Origin: Taenia hydatigena
Taxonomy: Eukaryota; Platyhelminthes; Cestoda; Cyclophyllidea; Taeniidae
Direction of reading: 5' to 3'
DNA length: 64,000 nt
Assembly (NCBI GenBank): GCA_036345935.2
Contig: JADWOT020001288.1
Location: 1-64,000, forward strand
Position 1 is the stretch's first letter; the number at the start of each line of letters is the position of its first letter. The position numbers and the translations under genes are program-made. The notes beneath the pieces were generated by a model. The model was not told where the DNA came from. It saw only the letters and a list, made by a program, of their open reading frames with translations, and searched no databases. This document shows, piece by piece, positions 1 to 13,200 of the stretch.

Positions 1-3000
1 GGGTGGTGTCCATGCAATCGGCATAATAATGCACGAAGTCTTCTATTAGACGAAACCATGTGGACTAGAAGATGCGCTAGTGGAGGAGATCCTAGAACGT
101 GAATTTCGAGAAGAAGATTATCCCAAACGTCCACAGACAGGTAGTTTTCTTCACCACAGTATGCTGCCATGTTCATTTAGTGATTCTGCGTCGGCGGGAA
201 TGAACGAGTTAATCAAGACCTTCACACGATACAGCCGGGTGTATTTAGGGATACGGTACTGTTCGTGTCAAGCTTAAGGAGGGCACAAACAGATACATGT
301 CACCTGTTTTGGCTGGGGTGAATACATCGACTAATTAGTTTTTTGATGATTTTACCAATATTTGTCGCACATGGCATCTGATACGTCAATGGATTGTCAA
401 ATTATCAAAGGCGGAAAATAAGTGCCATTAATTCGATCGCCATAAGTCACGCCTTGTCACTACTGCCACACAGGTGCCATATTAATTAATGCATTCTTTT
501 GCAATTGCGCCTTTCCATTTGAGACCTTCCTGTGCCCACTGAGTTGCCAGTGAATATGGTAACATGCAGACAACATCAAACAAGTATAAAGCACTGACCA
601 ATCGGCATGGAGAGAGCCTTTAAGAGCTGAATTTTAAATAAAGCACTTAACCTTCGCCTCTCGCTGATTAAAGCACCTAAATATGTGCTGTAGGCAAAGC
701 AATTGAAACAAGTCGAATGTCGAAGTTGAAGCATTTGTGGTGTTTAGTTGCAAATTTGTGAAAAGGGACTGAGGCTACTACACCGATATGTATGCGTTTT
801 TACTTACATCCACAGCTGATGACGCCGTACTTCTAACTGAATCTTGTGACTACATTGCGATAAGTTAACGATTGTGATGCAAATACTTTATGATACGTGA
901 TACAAGGCGACATGGGACATAAGGTGCCGATGCATACTGTGAAATAATTAATTTTGAAATCTGTCGGCAATAAATGGGACCGTGCGATCAAACGGTGCTA
1001 CGTGCAGCAATCGCAACGTCTGCAACAATTTTTATCCAGCACTTTGTGGCATTTGTAAGGTTTAGCGCAACAACACAAAATTGTTAAGACGGCGTTTAAA
1101 TGCTAATTTTCTTGCGAAGCAGAAAAAACGCTAAAATGAGCACCACTAGGCCTTTTAATGGGATAAATAGGCCTTTTAGGAGCCGAAAGGTTTGGTGATT
1201 GAGAAGAAATTATATGCCTAAAGCTTCAACAGACTTACGGAGAAGTGCGACTAAAGTGTAAAAACAGGCAGAATACGAAATGACATTTTGTAATGCACAA
1301 ATAAATATAGAAGGACGAAGCACTTATTGGACGCAGAAGCATTCATGTCTCAGTATTTATTATTAAAGAAAGGAAGGAATTGGCAAAATAACAGGGCATA
1401 TTCAAGCATAGTAAGGTTTCTTTGCTCAGCAACAAAGTTTGCACGGTTTAAATTCGTCAATGGCACAAAGAGAAGCAGATGATAAAGAAGTACAGAGCTT
1501 TATTCAATTGTGGTCAAATGTCCATTGTTAGCTACCTGAGTTAAGTGGTTACTCCTCTTCCCTCGGCTACCGATGTAATGAATGGTAGTATCAGGATAGA
1601 AGAACACCTTGCCAGAACTATGCTAGGCACTTAATAAAATCTTGCAAAATCTACACGAGATCTTATCCTCTTCAACTCTCCTTTCGGGTGCAATTCTTTT
1701 TAGATCTCATTCCAGCTTCCTCATCTTCTTTTCGATCTAAATGTTATTTGCGGTAAAAATAAATGCAAACATCTTACAGCAAACGTGGAAAAGTAACTTG
1801 CCAAAGCCTTTAGATAGGAATAGCGCTAAGAAGACTAGTAAAAAAACGACAGGAAAGCAAGCAATAGCCTTCAAATCGACCATTGGCCGATGTAAGTGAG
1901 ATCGAATCGCTGTATGCGTTAACTGATACACAGCTCAAAAATCAGTTGATTTTGGCTTGTGGCGGATCACACGTGCAAACTATGAAAGTACTTTACGGCT
2001 TTTAATCCACAAACGGTGGGACAGAGAATGAGAAACAACGTATATAATTGGGTCGTGTTTCATGTGTTGCGCTTCATTAAAACGACTTCGGCAATGTGGA
2101 GACAGTAACATTGGCGCTTTTGATAAATCTCCGTCAGTTGCTGACAAATTCCCTTAAAGCATAATGAGAGCATGTACATCATTCTACATAAGGTAATTAA
2201 CAAAGACAGCGGCATCTTGCGGTGATAAAAGAATAAACTATCTAGTACTAAAAAGCAATTTTTGCTTGTGACGCATGCCATAAATACTTTTACTAAAAGA
2301 CCTCGTGCACCACTAAGATTAGTGCATAGACATCACGAGGCTTAGTTTCAAAAAAGCCGCTCCATCATCGTATGGTAGCTTAGGCGACGTAAGCATTTTT
2401 CCGGCCATAAGAATTGTGAAGGCACCAACTAAACCTATTTTCGGGTTTGGTTGAAGATTGAATGCCACTTAAGTAGAAAACGCTGTAAAATGCTAAGATC
2501 TGCGACTTTCGAGACCCACTGGCAACTGACAGCACAGATGGCCGGTTTCATCTTTTCTATGAGCTTAAAGCCCATGTTGCGAAAGCATTTAATTCCCTTT
2601 CTGTATCTAGTTATATGTACTTGCATAAATCCATAGGAGGTTTGTCTAAAGGGCAAACAAACCTAGCAACACAAATGAGGCAGTTAAGGGGTAGAACTTG
2701 AAATTACCGTCAAATGGGATGCCTTTTTTACTGATTGCATCCAGCACACAAAGATGCAGCAAAAAGTAAGTCACAGAAAACCGTTCTTCTTAAGCAGGTA
2801 GGACTAAGCACTGTCAGCACACAGGACTAGCTAGGCGTGGTGTACACTGGTTTATCATACTCCTCATTAATTCAATGCCCTAATAACGCATGCCGTTAGA
2901 GCTACTTGATTAGCTTCAACGCAATTAACACTTCTGCCCAGCAGCTTCACTAATTGAAGATTAGCCATGCAATAGTGCCCATTGGAATGCGCTTGTAACG

Positions 3001-4355
3001 GTTCTCTACAAAAGCTCAATGCTGCAGTCAACGCTTGGACAGATGACAGGGATGCGCAGGAATCGGTGATAATATCAAAATTCGACGCAAAATCAATTTA
3101 AACTTGAGGGGTCTGTGTAAAATAAAATTTATATATGGATGAAGCAAACAGTAACAATTTTAAGTTTCTGCCATGTAGAGGTGTACAAGGTCCCCCATGG
3201 GTCATGAAAAGCACCAGAAGGCAGCTATCGTGATAAACACTGGAGTCATACGCCAAATGGAATGAGTTAGACTTTCCAATGCAGGATAGCACCTGCATAT
3301 CTATGTCCACTTAAATTGTGTTTGTGGTGGCAGACATAGCAGTCTTAAAAAATAAGGCAGATGTAGATGACACGTCTATTGTACCATATCCACGAAGGTA
3401 AAAATATTAAATCCTAATGTTTCGTAGTAAGGAATTGGATCTGCTATCTACCATGCATGTGGAGCTGGAGAGGTTCGGGTATGGCATATTTTCCGCTTGT
3501 GTCTATAAATTTTGTCAGTAGGATGCACACATCACTACAAACCATTTTGGAATGAACTTTCTTATGGTCAATTAAGTGTGTGGTCAAATAGCCCAGTTAA
3601 AACAGATTATTGAAGGCCGCAGCCAATTTCGGTGTGGTGGAGCAATGATCGAGTTTGTCAGAAAATTCTATCTATTACTGATAGATTTGACTTGTTGTGG
3701 AACTTTGACGGCCCACAAATTCAAAAAAAAGATTTCACGGTCCACTCCTTCTCTAAGTTGAGGTCAAAGATGGTGCCAAGAGCAAATTTTCTGATTTAAG
3801 CGAAATTGACCGATCGATCGGTTCTGGTGAAAATTACTCATTATCGTGAGCACTTAAAATTTGTGCGGCAACGTAGTCCTAACGCGACCAATGACTTGTG
3901 TTAACGACTATTGATTCGAATAGTGACCAGATGGTTTCTGCTACACAGAGCTATTGATGAACATTTTGAGAGAGTTGTGAAGGCAGCCAGAATAGGGCCA
4001 GCTTTTAGCGGCTACTTGGTGCTGTTAATCCCAAATCCGAGCCCTGCTGTGGTCCCTCTTGGAGGTTAACATGCACTCCCCTAACAGGTTATAGATCCTG
4101 AAACGCCGTCGATTTTTGGAGTGAATTCCTTTACGACTGCTACTGCTCCTACCAGTAACGGCAATGGCCAATGACTTCCCGCACCATACTCTATTGGCGA
4201 TATCAATCAATGCGTTCGGTAGTCACCTAGGGGGATTGTCTGACCAAAATAAGCACGAGGCATCAATGAGTCACTAAAGTTGCAAATGCCTTTTAAGTCC
4301 ATGCATTGAGGCAGTAGTTGTGATGAGAATACAATCATCTGTTCCAATATTGTAG
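1..4355. other. Unmarked DNA, no gene recognised
   Basis: Only short open frames occur here (73 codons at most), without convincing splice contexts or recognisable protein features. I see no tRNA, no tandem repeat and no copy of the repeat families found elsewhere in the window. The only local structure noted is the hairpin at 2301-2340. Intergenic or intronic DNA is the simplest reading. Confidence 0.5.
2301..2340. repeat. Small two-stem hairpin
   Basis: CCTCGTG at 2301-2307 is complementary to CACGAGG at 2334-2340. Inside it a second stem pairs CACTA (2311-2315) with TAGTG (2320-2324). The fold is short and the outer loop asymmetric, so a functional RNA is not implied. Confidence 0.4.
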
Positions 4356-4795
4356 AACCCCAAAACATATGCACAGATTCAGCTTCTTCAACAGCAAATT
4401 AAAAATACCCGTCAGCAGATGTTGGCTGTTCCATCTGAAATCTATCTAGCCACATCCTCATCGCCGTGCGCAGTAATTTGGCCCGCGGTGGATCAGATTC
4501 CTGCTGCAAATATAAGCGAAAACCCTAATTCATCCATCGGCAAAGAAACCGTGAGAATTAACTTTATAATGATTCAGCCCACTGAATTCCCACATACACC
4601 ATTACTTCTCAGAGCCTTTAAGCTGGATTTCGCTGCGCAAGGCTTGACATTTATGATGCCGTGTTACAACTCTCAGCAACTCTTACTGCAGCAGCAGCCA
4701 CAGCAAGCCTCCGGTAACGTAGAAAAGGGTTCATGATTCCAACCAAACGGGGTTACGCTACCTGCAGCATCAGGCGTTGAACCTAGTGGTACAGG
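4356..4795 (+). CDS. Candidate Gln-rich exon(s), possibly a decayed gene
   Basis: An open frame follows an acceptor-like TATTGTAG at 4348-4355. It begins with a Gln-rich stretch (QIQLLQQQIKNTRQQM) and runs to a second Gln-rich patch (QQLLLQQQPQQ) near 4675-4710. A TGA at 4735 interrupts the frame, but the same frame stays open beyond it to a good donor, ACAG followed by GTGAGA at 4796. Two explanations fit. One is a 54-nt, frame-preserving intron at about 4717-4770 (GTAACG to CTGCAG) that removes the stop. The other is a pseudogene with one nonsense mutation. Gln-rich patches are common in transcription regulators, but no domain is recognised and function is unassigned. Chance open reading remains possible. 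Confidence 0.3.
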
Positions 4796-7402
4796 TGAGA
4801 AGTCATTTGCGATCCTCTGCTGCAAAGGTATTTCCTTTTAAGCCATCGTTATCATGATATATTTTGATTCTTCAAATATCCTCAGTTTGAATCGGATAAT
4901 TTTACATCCTCTTCCCTTTTACTTGCCTCTTTTGAAATATGTAATAAATAAGATTTGTCCCTTTTGGCCCTACTAGCAGCGGAAGTCATGGCTTTGTCCC
5001 ATTTTTAGCCTGCCTTCGCAAGCGATCTGTTGGCCCTGAGCCAGTGATAAAGGGTCCTGGAGGATCCAGCCCATACGTCAATCACATCCCTCAAAAGCAC
5101 GATGCAGCAGACATAGTTAACCTGTCTTCGTTGTTTTGACGAGTAATAGGCGCGAATTTGTGGAATTATAGTGTAAGGAATCAAAGCGAATGCTCCGGCA
5201 CGTACAGATGCCAGGTTGATTGTCCTTAACATTTCCGAAATCTGGGGCTTATTTGATGGATAGTAACAATACCTCTCCCACGAAGTGTTCAACACGGGGT
5301 TTTGTTGTTTTGAAGTTTTGCCATATGCATATAGGTGGAGTGATTGTCTAGAAATGTCTATTTGTTGGTTGCATAAAATAGCAAACTTGGTCGAGGTATC
5401 GGTATGGACCGAATTTGTGCGAACCACAGCAGATGAGAAAGTAGTGCAGTCCACAGTAGAAGGACGTCCTTTAAGTCGTTCTCATTTTGGCCCGTTTTAG
5501 TCCACCTTCTAATTTTCTGCTTCTCGGGGTTCAATTGTGCACAGCCCTGGTAACACTTTGTTATCCCCGGAATTGAATTAGCTGACGAACTCTAAAAATT
5601 AAGGCACAAAGCGCAACGAATCTCTTGTTAACGCATGTTATCTCTGCTTGCCGCAGAAGCGATACTATGGATGTAAAGGCTTTTGGCTAGTTTAATCGCA
5701 AATCCACGTTGGCTGCTACATCACGAATGTAGAGTTCAATTGAAACCAATATGCGATAACGGTTTTAATGTTATTGTAATAAATACACATGCAATGCCCA
5801 TTGCAGTGACTGTATGCGTAGGTTTATCTTGGCTAAAACGCAGCATGCCTAACATTACTTTAAGGATTGTAACACTAAAAGACGAGGATAAACCCAAACG
5901 CGGTGGATCTTTGCAGCTTTCCAAGGATTATGTAAAACCATTTGTGACTCTCCCACAGCTCATCAGGTTCGATGTATTGCGGTTATCATAAGTGCGATGA
6001 TAGGTACGGCAAATGAGATTGGCTATCTCGTAATATTCCTTCAGAAGCTCAGTCTCCACAATGGTCATTCGCCGTCTTTCATACCGATGGAATAGAAAAG
6101 ATGGTGTGCCAAGTGCCATAGAGCGAAATTTATTAACTGGGTAAATTTGATGGGGTGGGGTTGATGGAACGCTATCTTTTAGAAGACTTGACAGTGCTCA
6201 AGACGATGTCTCTGACGCATGCGTAACGTTGGCGATAATTTTATGGTTCCAAATTTTGTGGTTTTGTAATATTATAAAGGTCTTTTTAAAAACGATATGC
6301 AATTATCAGATTTGAAATAATTTTAGTGGCACTATATTGCACCATTTGAAGTCGTGGGAATCGCCAAATTCTTTAAGGAAATTACTTATAGCACAAACAT
6401 GCTTATTCGCTGAGGTGAGAGATACGTTTGGCCATGGCTTACGAATCACTTTGTAGCAAACATGAAGAGTTACGTATGTCAACGAGGCGCATGTAGGTGC
6501 TAAGCAGGATGCCGATGCCAATATCTCGAGTCGAAACCACGTGTTCCATCGCATAAGGGATAATGTATATTGGGCATAAAATGCTGTGTTGTGCTTTGCG
6601 TAGCAAATTAAACAAGAGCAGTTGCTTACCTCAGCATGGTGTTTGCTACCCAAATTGCAAGCAAATAGTAGTTGGGAGAAGTTGGGCAGTATAACCCATG
6701 GCCACTTATCCAAGTGGATAGTTGCACATCTAAAATGAGAATTCGCCCGTACCTAAGCTGCTACGACACGTAGTCCAAAGCTAACACATAAAGGAGCTTT
6801 GAGGTTTATAAGCCTCTTTAGCCGCTACTGCTATAGAATTGCTGCGCAAATTTCTGTAGCCTTGGCGGTCTTGTCTTTGGTCTAAAGCAGGCTTTTGGAC
6901 TGATTTTTTACCTAAATCCTTCCTAAACACTATACATCCTGATGTGGTGTGATCTTATGTGCTGGAAAACGCCGAGGTGAGGTGACGCTAAGGCGGTTTA
7001 AAGAATCATTTGCTCCTATAAAGTAAGGATTAAGCTTGCTGTGCATTGTCCTATTGTTAAACATGGACGACAGGGATGAGATCGACATCTCTCTCTTTCG
7101 TCCAGCTAGGTAAAAGTCGCGTGTGCAGGCTACAAATGACGACGTCGTTCAGTGATGATGCGGGTCTGCCGCCACCGCTTGAGTTTGCCTACGTAAGATC
7201 AAACATTTTCGTCTCATTTGTTAACAAAACATGCGTATCGAATATCTTGGCATGCAGACGTGCACTAAGAGGCTAAAACATGGAAGCTTTTTGTATGGAC
7301 CACCTATTCGCTTGGATGAGATAAAGGCCATGGCGATGGCGTGATTGGTTGCTAAGGCGATGCGTGATGAGAAGTGGCATGGCTGTAAAGGCGTACCACT
7401 TT
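4796..7402. other. Unmarked DNA with one long minus-strand open frame
   Basis: The main item is a minus-strand open frame at 5005-5454 (149 codons). It has no recognised domain, and a frame of this length is roughly what chance gives once or so in 64 kb of such composition. The opposite strand is also open over part of it. No RNA gene or repeat copy was recognised in the remainder. Confidence 0.45.
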
Positions 7403-7850
7403 TGAGTAAGGAAGAGGGCAGATGAATGAGGAGTGGGAGGAGGAGGAGGAGGGGAAGGGCAATGCTGGGTGAGGAGTAAAAAAGAAAAAGAAAGGAATAA
7501 AGGGAGCTAGCGACCGCCCCTCCGCGGGCTTTCAACCATGCTTCAGCACGCATTTACTAACCACACCGACGTAGCACTACCTCGATGGCTGGACGGACAC
7601 CAGAGGTCTCTATGCCGTATCGTCGCCTGCGCGCACACCAGCGACTGCGAGCTTTGCACTAGCGTCACCCACATGTGTACTAACCCGCACCAACGTAGCA
7701 CAACCTCCATGGTGGCACGCAGACCACGGGCTGCCATGTGGCGTGGTCGCCAGCATGTGCAAGCCTCCATTGCTCACCCTTTCTTCCCTTTCACCAGCCG
7801 CAACTTCCCTCCTCTGCATCATCACTGGCTACCATTTTTGATGTTGCGCC
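7403..7850 (+). repeat. Interspersed repeat family R1, copy 1
   Basis: This segment matches 18110-18483 in reverse complement. Shared landmarks include the run around GATGGCTGGACGGACACCAG (7583-7602), the CACCCACATGTGTACTAACC block near 7666-7685, and the CTCACC pyrimidine-rich end near 7774. Copy 1 has an internal duplication: the ACTAACC...ACGTAGCAC...ACCTC motif occurs near 7556-7590 and again near 7679-7712, about 122 bp apart. The 5' part is purine-rich with a GGA run (7435-7455). No transposase, reverse transcriptase, terminal inverted repeats or long terminal repeats were seen, so the class is unknown. Boundaries are approximate. Confidence 0.8.
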
Positions 7851-9639
7851 CGCTCTCGTCTTTGCACAACCAGTAAATCTGTTTTTCCATTTTAACATGT
7901 GTCATTTTTACATCTTATAATTTAAAAAATGCCTCTTTTATGAGTTTACTTCATACTGACACTTTAAGTTGTTTTGTTTCTTTACTATGCACATAGAAGA
8001 TTGGGAAATAATAAAGTAGTATTTAGTTGTTTGTACCATATTTTCGTGCTGAAATTAAACCTTATCTTCACCATTCGTTACAGAATGCAAAAAATCCCTA
8101 ACAAACCTTATAATTTTTGGGTGTGGAACGCCTTTTTTCTTAGAAACTTTGCTATTAATTCTACTGTCGACGTCTGCCAATGTCTTTCCATGTCAATTTT
8201 TATTTTCATCTTGGGACGTTAGCATCGTCGTACCATACAGGCCTAATCCGGGTTTGAAGCTTTCCCTGAGAACAAAGATTGCGAGCATGAACTACCCGAA
8301 TAAAAAGGTGGGATGCATTCGCATTGTAAACCTAAAAGCCAATAACACAATAAGCTTCCAGTGACTCATGGCCACCAAGCAAAAAATAAGGGTGTTTCCT
8401 CGGGTAACAGGGGTAATGCGATCCTCCGTAGTAGGAACGATTATTATTTCGTCGTCATCGACATAAGGTTTCATGCTTCTACAAAGTACATCACATGATC
8501 TGATTCCGCCTTATCTCAAGCTTCCTCGGAACACTGTAAAATCAAATAATTATGAATTTTAGGAATAACAATCCGTTTTTGGCTATTCTATCTCCACATT
8601 TTAAGCTAACGCTAAAGGAAAACTGACCTGCAAAAATGTATCCCACCAATTTCTCCTTCAGTAACTCACGTCATATATTTCCATAAATTCTATACTAAAA
8701 GCATTAAAGATTGTAACGCTTAGTTGAAAATTGAAAGCTATTTTAGTGAAAGTTCTTTCATGGCCGAAAGTGCAAATTCTTCAGCATTTAATTTTTCCTT
8801 TGCTTAACTACCACATGTGTAAGTGCGTTACATAGAATGTTTGACTATCAGTTTATAAGCAAAAATCACTTTGGGTCTCTGGCATTGTGCCTAAGCCGCT
8901 TGGTTTGCCCCTAAGCCATTCCAGTCGCATCAAGGTGTACTGTGTATTGAGCATATGGCATTCAGCGCGAGCATTACCGTGTCCTTAGGAAGGTAACACT
9001 TATTCAATACCATTGTTCCAATAGCTAACTATGGAACCACGTAATTATCAAAATGATACCTCTTTTACTCACTCGGGTGCCCTACAGCACAAACCGTCAG
9101 ATTACATCAATTTTTGAGAGTAATTATCTACATTGTGATTAAGCATTGCCCCAATTGCAAAAATTTCTGATAATCAGCATGGGTGGCTGAAGAATACTTT
9201 GTGATGGCTGACGTGGGAAAAGAGATGAGGATTAACAATGGAATGGCTGTTGTTTAGCTCTTGATCTTGGCCATAAGGTCACTTTGAGTTTTAATCATTG
9301 TGCTTTTGACGGGTGGGCTAGCTTCTTTAGTGTCAGTTGCTGATTGCAGCATGCAAACGGACTTCCGAATGCAGCGGCATTGGTAATTTGGAACGAAGAA
9401 TGTTAAATTGGCTGACTTGTTTATTTGTAATTCTTTACGTAAGGTGAGTAAAAATTTAGTTGAACAAAATCCAACACTTTTTTTATCCCAGGGCATCGAA
9501 GGTGTCATGTGAAATGCTAGCCCTACTTTGTTCCGCTTACCCGCCACTTTTCTAGCATACACGAAATCCTTCCTTAATAACGGTGGTGTTTGGAATGGAT
9601 GGCAGACCAAGGGTGTGAAAAGGGTTGCGAAATTCAAAG
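7851..9639. other. Unmarked DNA
   Basis: AT-rich sequence with open frames of 127 codons at most (minus strand, 9254-9637), none with recognisable domains. No repeat copy or RNA gene seen. Confidence 0.45.
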
Positions 9640-10220
9640 TTCTGAGTTAATCATCGCACCGTGGGACCACGACATCCATGTTCCAGTGACGAAGTCACTC
9701 CACTCCACTCCCGTCGACTGTCAAATGGCTGTTGGTAGCAAGATGAAGGAAGAAGAGGTAAAAGGAGGATAAAATCATGTTACTGAAGGTCTCTACTTTT
9801 GACCGCTGCACTATAACTACGCTCTCATATCCTCAGACTAAGCTGCAGGAGCGATCCATTAACCACCACCGCGCTACCATCTGCCACTTCTAACCACTTA
9901 CTCACCTCACGCACATTAGCTTCATACACGTTCTCCTCGAGCACTCTTGCCGGTGTTGTCTTTACGATTCTACCTTTTTGAACCCATCACCGCTGGTGGC
10001 ATTCAATTAAATGCATTTGCAAAAGCGCACAGGAAAGAAGCAAGTATGGTGCATCGCATCACCTCTGATGGTGTGGCGTGGCGCTAGACTGCATCTGAAA
10101 TGCCAACACCTAAGCCATGCAAAGAAGCAGCCTTGCGATAAGTGAGTGCAATAAGGATTGGAGAAGAGTACCAGCAGCCGAAGCAATAGACCGGTCGAGC
10201 CAGAAAGGCGGTACCAAAAA
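9640..10220 (+). repeat. Interspersed repeat family R2, copy A
   Basis: This segment matches 40448-41020 in the same orientation, with substitutions and small indels throughout. Shared landmarks are CACTCCACTCCC / CACTCTACTCCC, the block TTGACCNC...CTATAACCACG, ACTCACCTC, and the GTGGCGTGGNGCTAGACTGCA block. No coding capacity is shared between the copies and no terminal repeats were seen. It appears to be an old non-autonomous element or repeated non-coding segment. Boundaries are approximate. Confidence 0.8.
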
Positions 10221-13200
10221 AATACAATCAAGCTGCTTCGAACAGCGGTCGCAGCTGCTTAAACACCTTGATTAAATGATAGGTATGCATCTCTTATTCA
10301 TGTTTGTTTATAATAGACCACGAGTTTCGGCGAAGATGAATTTAGTCAAGTTAAACATTATCAGTTTGCACTCTTTTAGGATGCACAGGAGGAGAGTTAT
10401 ACGAAATGAATTCTAATCTTTAATTTATCTATGCTTATTGAAGGGAACTAAACAATTCAGTGTTCTCAGTGAAATACCAAGAAATTCTAGCAATAACGCT
10501 TTTCGCTAGTTGTTTCAGACAATTATCAAGAACAGCCGTCTTTATCTCGGCGTTCATTGGAGTGATGAGAGATGGGTTCCCTTAATTGCTAGTCTATCCT
10601 TTTCAGTGGTTTAGTCAACATATGAGAAGATTAGACGGCTGATTTCACCGACTTAGGTAAGTTAAAAGGATCAAAGTGATTAATAGCCCTACGAAAACTG
10701 TAACTGATGTGACTAGGCAATTTAGCGCCATGAATTGTGTGTTTGTTGAGATGCAATCTGTGTGTTTCTTGATATACTTCTCGTTCATTGTGCTCTTGGT
10801 GGGGAGTTAAATGCGCTTACCTTCGAAGGATTTCGTTCAAGCTGCGCATGCTCGCGTTTCGCCTATCAGTAGCGTACTTAACTAAAATTGCCTATTGAAT
10901 ACTCCTTTTTACATCAAAAACTGTCCCTTCCTGCTGTGTAATAATCCTTTGCACACAACAGATGCATTAATTTAATCTGTGACATGTTGAAGACCCGCCT
11001 TTAGCCGCCAAGAGACGGGTCTAGCTAGCGAATCTCACTTTCTTATTAAGCAATGGGGATGTGCAAATTCAGAAGAAGATGATTCCTTGGTTCGTTAGAA
11101 CAAGCACCCTTAAAGCGAATCATGCCTGTCCAAATGACTTTTGAATTGAGTAAAAACAATCGGTTGAGGATCCATTCTCGTCTTGCAAAATGTCGTCCCT
11201 TCCTGGCGCAAAACATTGTTATGCAGGAACAAAAAGTAAAGGGCTATCAGTGAGGCTGATACAAACTAAAATAATAACTAAATTTTGGGTGCTTTAGAAT
11301 AAAACTGCTCGTTGTTTTTCTTTTCATGGCAATGCTTTGTTGAATAAAAGAGCGATGTTTTGGACTTCTAAATTGTCTAGCATTCTAGCAATCTGCATTG
11401 ACAAGCAGCTTTGCACCCCGCGCTGCAAAAAAAACTAAATTCAGAGGTAGCTCATCGTTTGGAAGTTAACGAAGAGGCAAGCAAAGTATGGTGAATCCTG
11501 ACACATGCATATGTTGCTCAAGTTTTGACTAAACATGCGACTGCTAATCATCTGCGTTTGATCTACTGTAAGCACTGTAATCTCTGTTGGAAGACATGCG
11601 CTTTACCAAATAGCTTTCCGCCAATGCGCAAAAGGCCCTGCGATGCTCTGAATTGCCACCTCATAAAAAGTACACATGTATCGCGACCAAAATATTAGGC
11701 TTTATTCTACTTTAATGCACGTTTTTTACTTTTCTTTACATCTGGGTGAATACAAGCACATACATTTATGCCCGTGTTAGTCTGCATAGATATGCATGTT
11801 TATGGGTTGAGATTTCGCTTCAGGTTATTAATAAGAAATATCAAGTTAAACGGAACTCATTTTGATCCGAGTGGCGGACACTTGAGGTGCTAGTGATCAA
11901 ATCACTTCAATCCTAATTTTTACCTGCAATTTTGTCGCATTACTTTATCATGTCATCCTACGCATGTGTGCCATCTTCTAGCTGACCTGTTTGCGTAAAG
12001 TGCGATTCGCCAGGCGTAACAGCGATTCCCTGGGCTGCGGTTGTCATCGAAACAAAATAAGCAGATAGTTCGTGGTGGAGTTTGTGGAGCACTTAGCACT
12101 TAGCCTAATAGTGGCACTAAAGTACTTAAATCTCTTTATACGCTATGTACGCAGAAGCAGGGAGCATTCTAACCTGGTTGTAATTTGGCTGCTATCAAGT
12201 AGGGTTTAAAGCACAAATAAAGTAGTAACGGCCTATGAATATCACTGCAGCTTATTTTCTTGAATGAGCTATGGGGTACAACTATATTAAAAAACAACAG
12301 GAAGGCAATGTTTCACACAAATGGGCTTTGCTGTTACGCAGAGGTTAATCGGGACTCCCTTAAAGGCTAATGGAGGCAGCGCACGACTGAAATGCATTTT
12401 ATGCATGCTTTAGGGCTTGAAGTTGCTAGCCGAGCCTGCAAGCAGCTCACTCCGCCGCGGCTAATAGTGAAGAGTTAAATATGGTCTCTGTCCTATCTCG
12501 AGCTTCTTCCTTGGCATCCCCTTAATCAAACTTTGAAGCTCAGTCATCACAAAGTAATCAGTTGTGGAAGGAAAGCTCCCATGAGCCATCCGCTCTATCT
12601 GCCACAAGAATTGACTACTATGATTGGCGGACTGGACACGCAATGAGGTACTCCGTAAGAGTAGGCTTAGTCGAGCCGTAGAACTCTTTTGTTAAAGATT
12701 CAAGAAACCGCAAGTGGTTTGAACAAAAGTTATTATTATTGTGCTGATAAAAATGAATCGAAATTGCGCAATACTGAGTGAAACGTCAAAACGAGTAACT
12801 GATGATCAATTGGCCACATTTTCCAAACTGACGGGTGGGTAGTCCCAAATTAGAGGATTCGCAAAGGCAGAAATACCATTAAAATACAGAGAAGTATTAG
12901 CGTTACCACCCGTTAGATAAAATGGCGAAGAAATGTTTAAGCGAAATTAGCACAGGTCTTGTTAAAACGAATTGCTTATTTTGCGGATTCGTAGCAAGAA
13001 GGAAGGAAGAACAAAAACAACTCACGTTGAAGAAACTAAAAAACCCATCGCAAGAACGTGGATGCATAGACGTCTAACCCTATGCTAAAGACTGAAAGCG
13101 AACTTAAATTTAACACATCGACAACAGTCCTCAGTTGAGCCTGACACACATGATTCTTCGAAATAATCTAGCATTATCAACTTAACAAATTGATATGCAG

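Noticed and set aside
5005..5454. 149-codon minus-strand open frame
   Set aside because: No motif, and the length is about what chance yields for the longest frames in 64 kb of this composition. The opposite strand is partly open too.
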